Source of the DNA: Trichomonas vaginalis G3
Taxonomy: Eukaryota; Parabasalia; Trichomonadida; Trichomonadidae
Direction: 5' to 3'
Length of the DNA stretch: 64,000 nucleotides
NCBI RefSeq assembly: GCF_026262505.1
Contig: NC_067203.1
Span: forward strand, 17,868,392-17,932,391
Positions 49,974-58,835 of the stretch are shown here, piece after piece. A program made the translations under genes and the position numbers. A model generated the notes under the pieces. The model saw only the letters and a program-made list of their open reading frames with translations, ran no database searches and was not told the origin of the DNA. Position 1 is the stretch's first letter. Each line of letters begins with the position of its first letter.

Positions 49974-52439
49974 CTATTTATGTTGTTGCTGCTCCAATTC
50001 ATAGTTTTGCAACAATTTCCACATATTGGTCGAAATTACGTTGCGATTTGGACTTTCACGTGATAATTCTGCTTTAATTTGCTCTGCATAGTCATTATTA
50101 TCACCAACAATGGAGAGGAATTGATCTATTGCAATAGGAACTGATTCTTTCTTTGCCATTAGAATTTCGAAGAACTTATGGCGAACTCTCTTCTCCGAAA
50201 AGTTGGAATTGAATCTTTGCATAATAAATTCGATGAGTGATGCATTAAATCCTTCTGGTAATGAATCTGAAAGCAAAATTTGTTTGCATAAATCGAGAGA
50301 TTCTTCCAAAATTGATGGATTATCGCTCTCTAACAAATGTAGAATAAATTCTGGTGATATTTGTTCCCAAAAGTTCACTGAATTGTTAACTAAAAAATTA
50401 GTCAAAAATCTGACAAATTCATCAACTAATTCTGCATCTCCGTTTACATTGATTTGTGTTAGCAAACTAGTGACATCAGGGATAAAAGAATATGGTAAAG
50501 TGTCGATAAGCAATGACATGTGCTCCTTGATGGGTTTTGTTGCCAATGCTGACAATGAATATTCGATAACGAACTGGAAGTCTGATTCTGTGATCCATTT
50601 CATCGTAATAAATGAATGGAATACGGTAGCTAATTGTGATTGAAGATCATCGCTTTCAAACATGAGGATTGGCTGGACAAGGGAGACATAAGACGCTGCA
50701 AGATTGTTAAAGAACTTCAAGCATGTTGGTCCGGCTTCATTGCGTTGATTTGTTATAATAAAATCGAACATTTTTAGAGATTCTATTACTTCCTTTGGAT
50801 TATCCGTATTCATGGCTTCACTAATTGTGTTAAGTATGTCTGAGCCAATATTCTGTAAAAATTGTTCAGCATCTTCGCCATGAAGATCGGCCAAAGAAAT
50901 TAGGATAGCATATATGTATTTTTTGATATTTACTTCGCTTGATGATAAATAAGGAACGAAAAAATTGATCAAATCGTTCAAATACTCTTTACATTTTTCT
51001 TTAAATTTTTCAAGGAACAATTTTAAGAACTGGCATGTATCTAAAGGTGTTTGTTCGAAGAATGATATAGAAATATTAATGTATGTTGGTATCATTTCTT
51101 CATTTACGCAGTCCTGCATATTTAATCTGTTCAAAAGTTTAATGAATTTCATTGAAGAAGCAGGAATCTCAGGAAGGGCTAATATTTGCTTTAAAAATAT
51201 GTTGTAAACATCTGTTTTTTCTAGCATCCAGTCTTGAACAAAAGAAGCAACATAAACAAGACCAAATGTGATGTTATCGAATCTGTCTTCGTAGAACTTA
51301 AGTAATTCTAATCTGATCTCTGGGAAGTTAGAGGATTGAAGTACTGATAAAGGATGATCAAATTTGGAATCTATCAAAAATGGATATTCTGTGAAGAAAT
51401 TAGCAATTGCATCGATGTAAGCTTTCCTATATTCCAATAATTCGGCATGTGTTTCAAGATGTTGGAAACTAGATGCCATATTTAATACATTATTTATCAA
51501 ATCATCGCAAAGTTCATCATAATGGTGCAATAAAGCAATAGAAGATTCAGCTATGGATATAAATACATCGATATGCGTATCATAATATTCAAATGAATAA
51601 TCTGCTAAAAAACTAATTACATGCTTTGAAGATTTGAGGGCTGTTTCGGTCTCATCTGTGCAAACACTAATAGCATATTGGATAACCAATGTAATTAGTT
51701 CATCATACTCATAGCCTAAGTCAAATTTCAAAAATTCTTCGATTACTCCGAAAACTTCTGGATAAAATTCTTCTGTGAAGCTATCTGTCCGCTTAAGAAA
51801 GGCTTCCATATATACAGGAACGTCATCATCAAAATTATTAAAAATTGTTTGAATTAAACGAAACCAAGCAGAGAACACTGGAGCTTGAAGTATCAAATTA
51901 ATCAATACCTCTTTGTTTTCTATTAAAATACTTCTGAGTTCACTAGATTTACGCCTTGTTTGGAAATATTCAGAATGAATTGCAACAATAAAGTTAATAA
52001 GGAAGTTAATTTGGGAAAATGCATTGAAATTGTTAAGAATTGAAAGATAATTAGGAGATAAGCATGTGAAATAGGCCATAACATTTAATATTTCTGCAAA
52101 ATCATGTCTTTCTTGAAGGGATTCATTCTCATTATACTTCTCTATAAGCAAGTTCATTATTTGATCTATTTGATCCTGATTAAACTCAAAATCAGATTTG
52201 ACCCATTCAATTAAACCTTGAGCAGAATAAAAACGAACAAATCTGTCAGAATCTGTTGCAATAAGATCTAAAAAGCTCTCTAAAGACTCTGGTTGTTTCT
52301 GATAATGTTTAATTGAATTTGTTGCTTTTGTAATATCATCCTGTGGTAGATTTTGATTACCACAGCTTTTACAGAAAACGATGAACTCGTTTCTAGTGAG
52401 ATCAGGGACTTGGTCATTCTGATTGAATTTATTAAACAT
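49974..52439 (-). CDS. Karyopherin (importin-beta/exportin)-like HEAT-repeat protein
   Basis: An 821-residue all-helical protein. Residues about 35-110 resemble an importin-beta N-terminal domain: ATNSIKHYQKQPESLESFLD then LIATDSDRFVRFYSAQGLIEWVKSD, that is, a helix pair before 'xxxxAAQxLxxxV'. HEAT-like helical pairs continue to the C-terminus. Exportins of the Xpo4/7 type and other karyopherins have this form but are often 900-1,100 residues. The C-terminus is Gln-rich (LEQQQHK). Nuclear transport is inferred from overall architecture, and a scaffold role is possible. It is divergent with the ankyrin gene, with only about 150 bp between the starts. Confidence 0.6.
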   Translation of the reverse strand: MFNKFNQNDQVPDLTRNEFIVFCKSCGNQNLPQDDITKATNSIKHYQKQPESLESFLDLIATDSDRFVRFYSAQGLIEWVKSDFEFNQDQIDQIMNLLIEKYNENESLQERHDFAEILNVMAYFTCLSPNYLSILNNFNAFSQINFLINFIVAIHSEYFQTRRKSSELRSILIENKEVLINLILQAPVFSAWFRLIQTIFNNFDDDVPVYMEAFLKRTDSFTEEFYPEVFGVIEEFLKFDLGYEYDELITLVIQYAISVCTDETETALKSSKHVISFLADYSFEYYDTHIDVFISIAESSIALLHHYDELCDDLINNVLNMASSFQHLETHAELLEYRKAYIDAIANFFTEYPFLIDSKFDHPLSVLQSSNFPEIRLELLKFYEDRFDNITFGLVYVASFVQDWMLEKTDVYNIFLKQILALPEIPASSMKFIKLLNRLNMQDCVNEEMIPTYINISISFFEQTPLDTCQFLKLFLEKFKEKCKEYLNDLINFFVPYLSSSEVNIKKYIYAILISLADLHGEDAEQFLQNIGSDILNTISEAMNTDNPKEVIESLKMFDFIITNQRNEAGPTCLKFFNNLAASYVSLVQPILMFESDDLQSQLATVFHSFITMKWITESDFQFVIEYSLSALATKPIKEHMSLLIDTLPYSFIPDVTSLLTQINVNGDAELVDEFVRFLTNFLVNNSVNFWEQISPEFILHLLESDNPSILEESLDLCKQILLSDSLPEGFNASLIEFIMQRFNSNFSEKRVRHKFFEILMAKKESVPIAIDQFLSIVGDNNDYAEQIKAELSRESPNRNVISTNMWKLLQNYELEQQQHK

Positions 52440-52576
52440 CTCAAAAAAATTAAACCGGACAGGCCAAAAAAAAAATTACAACATCTTTCCAACTTTAAAT
52501 TATATGAAATAAGTATCTGCAATGATTAAATTAAAGGAATTATTAATAAATACATGTATTAGTTTTTTTTTTAGTT

Positions 52577-52581
52577 TCACT
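52577..52581 (+). promoter_or_regulatory. Initiator (Inr) deciding the ankyrin gene start
   Basis: TCACT fits TCA(+1)-Py-(T/A) and places transcription start 15 nt before the ATG at 52594. An upstream in-frame ATG at 52522 would lie outside such a transcript. Confidence 0.55.
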
Positions 52582-52593
52582 TCTCAATTTTTC

Positions 52594-54294
52594 ATGAGCA
52601 CTAAGTATTCCAAGGAGGACGAAGAGTTCATGGAAACATATAGGAAGCTTTTTCGCATATCAGATAACAAGGGTGTTGATCTTGCATTTAATTTGATCAA
52701 TATTTTGATTTATAAATTTAAAATTACAACACGTGATCTTATTAAAAGTTTATTAGTTGCAATTGATTACAATTATCGTTCCTTAGACCTTTACATCAAA
52801 ATTATTAACCGAATCCTTTCAACATATTCAGTTCCTCAATGTTATATCAAAATAATGCGGTTCCGTTTAAAATTGTTGAAACTTGAACTAACAGTTGATT
52901 CTAACAATGCTTATATAATAAAATATATGAATGAACAATCAAATCTCAGTGAAAATGAATTGACCAATATTATTGTGTATGATCAAATTGACAAATTTAA
53001 ACAATGTGATATACAAAACTCACTAGAACATACAAAAATTGAAATACCTAAGTTTTTGTTTACTGTAATAGAAGCTTGCGCCTATTTTGGCTCAGTCAAC
53101 ATTTTCTATTTCATTATTTCAAACTTTGACATCAAAATAACTGCTAGATGCCTTCAATTTTCATTTATTGGTGGAAACACTGACATCATTAATGAATGCT
53201 TGAAAAAGCAAAAGATTGACGAGAGTTGCTTTCGATTTATTGTTGAATCACATAACGACCAATTCCTCGATTATATCTTTCAAAGAAATTTATATGTACC
53301 AGAAAAAGATTATTATGATTCAGCAATCGATTCACAAAACTTGAAAATTTTGTATTATATGTTCGAGAAAGATAAGAATTCGATCATTCCTTGGTGTGCT
53401 TATTTTCAACAATCTTTTGAAATTCTGAAAGACGAAAACTTGAATAACTTAGCAATTCAAAGGCAATCAGGATTAAATCGTAATATCATTCATGTTGCAG
53501 CCATTCACAATAATACAGATCTTGCCAAGTTGATATTGAATTATCCTAATGGCAAATTAATTAATATTGATGATCAAGATGGTTTTGAAAATACTGCTCT
53601 ATATTATGCAGTAAGATATAATAATAAAGAAATGGCAGAACTTCTCATATCTCATGGTGCAAATGTCAATCCCAAAGTAAATAAATATGGATTGGCAATC
53701 CTTCATGTTGCAGCAAAATTCAATTGCATAGATGCTATTAAACTTCTCATTTCACACGGTGCAATAATAGATGAAAGAGATAGAGACAAGAAAACTGCAC
53801 TAATCTATGCAGCTAAAAATAATTGCAAAGAAACATTAGAATTTCTTATTTCACATGGTGCAGATATAAGTGCAACAGATGATGATAAGAAAACTGCTCT
53901 TGACTATGCTGTTGAAAATGATTTTGATGAAATAATAAAACTACTTGGCAAAGATTCATCTGAAGATGATATTTCCACAAAAGATTTATCTGAAAATGAT
54001 ATTTCCACAAAAGATTTATCTGAAAATGATATTTCCACAAAAAATTTATCTGAAAATGATATTTCCACAAAAAATTTATCTGAAAATGATATTTCCACAA
54101 AAGATTTATCTGAAGATGATATTTCCACAAAAGATTTATCTGAAGATTATATTTCCACAAAAGTCTCAACTGAAGATAATATTTCCACAAAAGTCTCAAC
54201 TGAAGATAATATTTCCACAAAAGTCTCAACTGAAGATAATATTTCTTTAGGATCAATCATAAAATCATTTTGGAACAGGATATTTACGAAGTAA
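52594..54294 (+). CDS. Ankyrin-repeat protein with a 10-residue tandem-repeat tail
   Basis: 566 residues from the ATG at 52594 (MSTKYSKEDEEFMETYRKLF). An ATG 24 codons upstream is open but would add a hydrophobic stretch and precede the Inr. Residues about 1-280 are the helical N-terminal domain typical of trichomonad DUF3447-type ankyrin proteins. About 300-445 hold four to five ankyrin repeats (NIIHVAAIHNNTDLAKLILN; TALYYAVRYNNKEMAELLIS; AILHVAAKFNCIDAIKLLIS; TALIYAAKNNCKETLEFLIS). The tail is nine and a half copies of S/T-E-x-x-I-S-T-K-x-x. Ankyrin proteins are scaffolds, and the partner is unknown. Confidence 0.85.
   Translation: MSTKYSKEDEEFMETYRKLFRISDNKGVDLAFNLINILIYKFKITTRDLIKSLLVAIDYNYRSLDLYIKIINRILSTYSVPQCYIKIMRFRLKLLKLELTVDSNNAYIIKYMNEQSNLSENELTNIIVYDQIDKFKQCDIQNSLEHTKIEIPKFLFTVIEACAYFGSVNIFYFIISNFDIKITARCLQFSFIGGNTDIINECLKKQKIDESCFRFIVESHNDQFLDYIFQRNLYVPEKDYYDSAIDSQNLKILYYMFEKDKNSIIPWCAYFQQSFEILKDENLNNLAIQRQSGLNRNIIHVAAIHNNTDLAKLILNYPNGKLINIDDQDGFENTALYYAVRYNNKEMAELLISHGANVNPKVNKYGLAILHVAAKFNCIDAIKLLISHGAIIDERDRDKKTALIYAAKNNCKETLEFLISHGADISATDDDKKTALDYAVENDFDEIIKLLGKDSSEDDISTKDLSENDISTKDLSENDISTKNLSENDISTKNLSENDISTKDLSEDDISTKDLSEDYISTKVSTEDNISTKVSTEDNISTKVSTEDNISLGSIIKSFWNRIFTK
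53959..54246 (+). repeat. 30-bp coding tandem repeat (9.6 units)
   Basis: The unit consensus is TCTGAAAATGATATTTCCAC plus AAAAGATTTA, each in frame as SE(D/N)DISTK(D/N)L. The last three units have drifted to TEDNISTKVS and are identical to each other, indicating two rounds of expansion. Confidence 0.95.
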
Positions 54295-54371
54295 AAATTA
54301 TTTTGCTAATTTCATAAATAAAATTACAAACAAACAATTTTTAAAATTACAAACAAAAAATAAGAATAAAT

Positions 54372-57080
54372 TCATGGAGATTGAGTTACCAATTGAACTA
54401 CTCTTGGAACAATTACGTCAGGATCATCAGAATTTGTTCCAAGTTTAGATCTGATTGGATCAAAATATCTACTTAATTTTTTCACTGAAATAAAAAGCGG
54501 AGATTCATCTGTCAAAGCCCTTTCAATGAGCTTCTCGAGATCATTAAGTAATTGTACAATTCCGAGCTGACTTCTGTCTTCAAACTTCAAATTCAAGAAA
54601 GATCCAACTCTTCCACATAAACCAAGGAGAACATCGCTCGTTTTAGTTTCATTGTACTTGTATGTATCTAGCTTCTGCTTATCTTCATCAAATTTGTCAT
54701 GGACATCGTTAACGAGATCATTAAATACTTCGATCAAAGTTTTTGTGGACATATTTGAGAATTGACTATATTTTGATGATTGGGATATAGCCAATAGTCT
54801 TTGCGCACAAATGACAAGCGTTTCTTTGACTGTTTTGCTCTCATTTGATACATCCATGTACATCTTGGTTAAAGGATTCTCTCTGTTGTCTAATTCTTTA
54901 ATCATATCTCTAATAGAAAGCTTTTCATCATGGAAATCTCCAAAATCTCTGTACCATTGCTCAATTTCTTTTAATAATTTATCTTTTTCTTCATTTTCTT
55001 TAACTAATTCACAATGATCTCTATAAAGCTTCTTAACAGCTTTCTTAACATCTTTATATTCGGATGTTTCCATCTTCATTTTCTTGGAAATTTTCAGAAG
55101 GGAAGTTCGATGGCCGTTTATAATTTCCTCGATTTTTTTCTCTGTTTCTTGTTTTTGTTTTGCTTCCATCATATTAATCGCATAAAGAGTTGCAGCAGCA
55201 ATGTTGTCTTCATCCCCAATAGGCTGACCTATTTGGATTGACAATTCTCTGATCTTCCCCTTTAAATCTTGTGTTGCAACCTTCATTTGGTTGATTAATT
55301 CCGTTTTTTCTTTGACTTCCCTTTGCAAAACCATATTCTCTCTCATAAGTCTTGCTCTATCCTTCAAAATAATGTCTACACCTTCAGATATCGTTGAAAA
55401 TTTTTCAGGTATCAAAAGTGACATTTTATTGGCCAATTCGTTTTCTTCCACTTCTCTGTCTCTGCATTTAGGGCATCTTCGTTTTGAAATGAACTGTGAG
55501 AGCTTGTCAGCTCTTGTGACTAAATCGTCATTGGAGAAACTGAAATCTTGTTCACTTTCGTCGATCATTTCGTTCATTCTTTTTATAATTGTTTTCAGAC
55601 ATCTTTTCATTTTTCCGTCTTCATCGGTTGCTCTCATTTGAAATAATTGCTCTTCGCGGCGTTTTGCAATGGATAATGTCTCGTTGATCTGTCTAAGTAG
55701 TTCATCATTGCGTTCTTCGAGATCTTCATTTCGAACTGTGATTTCGGATTCAAAATTTGCTTTTTCTGCTTCCATCCTTACTCTTTCTTTCATAATATTC
55801 GTGATTGTGCGGCTTTGGTACCTTACTTTATCTTGAAATGCTGAATATTCTTTTTGCATCTCTTCTTTTTGCTGAATTACCTTAGCAATATTAGTTTTTA
55901 CTTCACCAAGCCTACTCCAGACATCTCCATCCTTCGATATCTTGATATTCATCGTATTACTTATTTCATCAATGAAATTTTCGAGTTGTGCAACGCCAAA
56001 ACTACCATTTCCTGTGAAATCACGTGTAAAATCCTTCACTTCTGCCATCGGATCCTTCTTAACTTGTATTTTTGTTATTGGATTTGACTGAACATTCGAA
56101 ATTTTCTTCAATGGCTTCACAATTGCGGGTGGAAGCTCAATGAGTTTGATTACTTCCTTTATATTCTCTGTAATTTTACTCACATCTGCGTTTATCGGAT
56201 TGAAATCATCATCCCAAGAAAATGCGGAATTAATTCCTACGATAATATCATTAAGAGCTGTAAGAACTAGTGATTGGTACATAGATAATTGGCTTTGCAT
56301 AAGATTTACTTTGTTAAATTCATTGTAATGAGAAGTTTTGTAAATTTGAGTAAAAGATTTGATATCATAAATGACAGAGTCTGCCAAATTGGGCTTTTGA
56401 TGCATTAGTTCGCGTTGGTCAATCAAACCATCAATGTTCTTTGATAAATTATCAATTAAATTTTTAAGATTATCTCTTGTAACAACCAGATCGTTTTTAT
56501 TAGCAATTCTTTTATCAGATCGTACGATATCATTGATAATTAGTACAATGGATTCGAATTTTCCATGAATGTAGTTTTTTAAAGACTCCAAACCATCTCT
56601 ATCAATTAAATCAAAAATATTTGTAATTTTCTTCCAGCAGTTAAAGAGGGTATACGATGATGATTTCAATGATGCTGTTCCTACTATCTTATTTGTTGCT
56701 CCTGATCTCTCTATTTGTTTATATGCACGAAAATACTGAAGGCAGTCGTATGAAAATGCCTTAAACGGCTGATCTGTGTCATTTAGTTCACTCAAGACAT
56801 GCAAATCTGTAAAAATTTGTGCATGATTGTATTTTAAAATTCTTCTCATTCTTTCTTTTATTGTTTTCAAGTCTTCTGTCATATCATGAATACGTTGTTC
56901 ACTTACTGCGGTTAAATCAGGGCCTTGCTGAGTAGTATCTTTAGAAAAAGCCTTTCCATGAGGACTAAATTTTGGAGATGGCGTTGGAGAGATGTACGAA
57001 TCAGAATTTGATTGAAGGGGACTTAAATTAGCACTAAATTTCTCGAATGCAATATCGTTAATTTTATTCCTTCGCCGCAT
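54372..57080 (-). CDS. Large coiled-coil protein
   Basis: A 902-residue protein starting MRRRNKINDIAFEKF with a Ser/Pro-rich N-terminus (SDSYISPTPSPKFSPHG). Helical domains to about residue 380 are followed by long coiled coils (QQKEEMQKEYSAFQDKVRYQ; RMEAEKANFESEITVRNEDL). A CPKCRD motif with two Cys lies near residue 535. No other catalytic or membrane feature is seen. The build is like the protein at 2158-4107, a class often auto-labelled 'viral A-type inclusion protein' in trichomonads. A cytoskeletal or scaffold role is inferred. Confidence 0.75.
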   Translation of the reverse strand: MRRRNKINDIAFEKFSANLSPLQSNSDSYISPTPSPKFSPHGKAFSKDTTQQGPDLTAVSEQRIHDMTEDLKTIKERMRRILKYNHAQIFTDLHVLSELNDTDQPFKAFSYDCLQYFRAYKQIERSGATNKIVGTASLKSSSYTLFNCWKKITNIFDLIDRDGLESLKNYIHGKFESIVLIINDIVRSDKRIANKNDLVVTRDNLKNLIDNLSKNIDGLIDQRELMHQKPNLADSVIYDIKSFTQIYKTSHYNEFNKVNLMQSQLSMYQSLVLTALNDIIVGINSAFSWDDDFNPINADVSKITENIKEVIKLIELPPAIVKPLKKISNVQSNPITKIQVKKDPMAEVKDFTRDFTGNGSFGVAQLENFIDEISNTMNIKISKDGDVWSRLGEVKTNIAKVIQQKEEMQKEYSAFQDKVRYQSRTITNIMKERVRMEAEKANFESEITVRNEDLEERNDELLRQINETLSIAKRREEQLFQMRATDEDGKMKRCLKTIIKRMNEMIDESEQDFSFSNDDLVTRADKLSQFISKRRCPKCRDREVEENELANKMSLLIPEKFSTISEGVDIILKDRARLMRENMVLQREVKEKTELINQMKVATQDLKGKIRELSIQIGQPIGDEDNIAAATLYAINMMEAKQKQETEKKIEEIINGHRTSLLKISKKMKMETSEYKDVKKAVKKLYRDHCELVKENEEKDKLLKEIEQWYRDFGDFHDEKLSIRDMIKELDNRENPLTKMYMDVSNESKTVKETLVICAQRLLAISQSSKYSQFSNMSTKTLIEVFNDLVNDVHDKFDEDKQKLDTYKYNETKTSDVLLGLCGRVGSFLNLKFEDRSQLGIVQLLNDLEKLIERALTDESPLFISVKKLSRYFDPIRSKLGTNSDDPDVIVPRVVQLVTQSP

Positions 57081-57239
57081 TTATGTTGAAAAAAAAATCG
57101 AATAAAAAAACGGAAAGTCGAAAAATGTAGCATATAACCTTAAATTTACCCAATTTGCAGAAGCCTGATGCATACTATCTTTCCTCTTAATCATATCGGT
57201 TACAAGCTATTCTTGAGGCAATTCAGGTATCATATCATG

Positions 57240-57286
57240 TAAAGATTCTACTTGTGGTTTAGTGGTTACAAGTGATCGAATCTTTA
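57240..57286. repeat. Strong two-part hairpin
   Basis: TAAAGATTC (57240-57248) pairs with GAATCTTTA (57278-57286), and inside it ACTTGT (57250-57255) pairs with ACAAGT (57268-57273). The loop holds TTTAGTGG. It includes matches to tRNA A-box (TGGTTTAGTGG) and B-box (GATCGAATC) consensus, but they are only 8 nt apart, so it is not a tRNA. Confidence 0.6.
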
Positions 57287-57302
57287 CATAAAATTTTCCT
57301 CC

Positions 57303-57321
57303 CTTTCAATGTAATTGAAAG
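57303..57321. repeat. Short palindrome
   Basis: CTTTCAAT and ATTGAAAG are separated by 3 nt, giving an 8-bp stem close to the preceding hairpin. Confidence 0.6.
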
Positions 57322-57828
57322 AACTTTGGAAGAATATGTATATTTACTTGTTAAACTACTAACTTTGCAAAAAGTCCATTAACATATAATATAATGCTTA
57401 TATTTAGTAAAATTAATATATATTTCAAGGCTAGATTTCGACAAAAAGATTCATCTTTTCAACTTGCAGAATTTAATAGTAGTGAAGAAGCAGCCCAAAA
57501 ATTTTCGTTCACATTGTTCAAAAACATGTGTTCTTATATAAGACACCATTCTTTCTTTTTCTGATATTTTCGAAGATGAATTTCATTAGAAATAAAACAA
57601 CTAGTTCTTTTTCTTGTGGAAATGGGAACCCTGGAGCTCCTGAAGAACAGAATGGCTGCCATAATATTCTGATCAGCAGAGGTCCAAATGGTAAAACACC
57701 TTTGTTGATACATATTCAGGAACTCCAAAGCTCCATTTTGCAGATATTGGGAGATTTGGAGCTCCTCAGGTGAAGAACGGCAAGAGATTTAGCCATAAAA
57801 TTTAATATATCCGGGCGCGTAAAGGGTT

Positions 57829-57936
57829 GGCGTCCTAAGGCGTCCTGATGTAAACTATTCAATTTTTGAGAAGTTTACACCATAATTGAATAGTTTATGG
57901 CGTCCTGAGAGGAGATTTCAATGGGTATGGCGTCCT
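57829..57936. repeat. GGCGTCCT repeat cluster around a 14-bp inverted repeat
   Basis: GGCGTCCT occurs at 57829, 57839, 57899 and 57929. TAAACTATTCAATT at 57851-57864 and AATTGAATAGTTTA at 57884-57897 are perfect inverted copies. The cluster looks like a transposon end or a protein-binding array. No copy was found at the other side of the MULE gene. Confidence 0.65.
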
Positions 57937-58675
57937 AAAAAATAGAAGAAAATGATTTTTTCTCGATTTTTCTAGAAATTGAATTTTTTTAAAAAAAGAA
58001 AAAAATCAAAACGTATACATTCAAGAAAGACTATAAATGAAGATTTTTCTATTTTTTTTTCATTCTAAAACATCTTTTTTTTGATAATTTTTTTTAATAA
58101 ATATGTAAGAAAGATTGAAGAAAAAGTAAATTTACTTTAAGAAAATTCGTTTTACATGATGTAAGACCCATAACAACTATAAATATTCAATTATTTAAAA
58201 TAAAAAAAGAAAAACAGATTAAATGTATCTCACATCAAAATCCATTGACCTAAGGATGTTAAGTTTCTGTTTTTAAAAGTTGATATTTTTTTTTAATTTT
58301 AAGAAAATTAATAGCATGTTATTAGACAATAGGAGTGTAATGATATTGACTAAACAGAAATGAGAGAATAGAGATATAATTTTGATAAGCAATATTGCGA
58401 ACAAATTCTGAAGTAAAAATCGCGATCAATAATTTAAAATTACGATCATGTACTGAAAAATGACGATCGAATTGAATGAATAGAATTATATCTAAGAAAA
58501 AATAAATTGTATTTAGAAGATGAACAAAGAAAGGTGTATGCTAAAAATCATTTAACAATAAATGGAAATAAAACGAAATTGTTAAAAGAAAAAAATGAAA
58601 ATTGTTAAATAATATATTATTTTTAGTCATAAGAATAAAAATATAGTAGTTATAAAAGGAATTAGACTTCATATA

Positions 58676-58835
58676 TCAATTCTTTTTCTCTGTAGATGTG
58701 GAACGTTTGCTTTTCGATCTCTTTCGATGAACTTGAAAATATAAGTTATTATCGCTGAGAATCCTTTCCGAAATAGGAGCTTTACGTTTAGGAGGATTGT
58801 CGGATGAATTTTGTTTTTATTGTTTGATTTTGTTG
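58676..58835 (-). pseudogene. Out-of-frame C-terminal tail of the MULE transposase
   Basis: Just past the transposase stop, another minus-strand frame encodes a basic, nuclear-localisation-like tail (PPKRKAPISERILSDNN, RKRSKSKRSTSTEKKN) ending with TGA at 58676-58678. The stop of the main frame lies among A-runs (AAAAAATC), so a small indel probably cut the original C-terminus. Confidence 0.4.

Larger units (their letters stand above)
57081..58675. other. Gene-free region with hairpins and short repeats
   Basis: It contains the hairpins at 57240-57286 and 57303-57321, a GC-richer patch at 57600-57780 with repeated GGAGCTCCT (open frames on both strands, no recognisable protein), and the GGCGTCCT element at 57829-57936. 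The rest is A/T-rich. No gene is supported. Confidence 0.45.

Noticed and set aside
53945..54250. Plus-strand IYLKMIFPQK repeat ORF
   Set aside because: Out-of-frame reading of the 30-bp tandem repeat within the ankyrin gene.
57250..57286. Possible tRNA gene
   Set aside because: A- and B-box matches are only 8 nt apart and no cloverleaf can form.
57528..57773. 81-codon ORF in the GC-richer patch
   Set aside because: Repeated GGAGCTCCT explains the open frames on both strands; no domain recognised.
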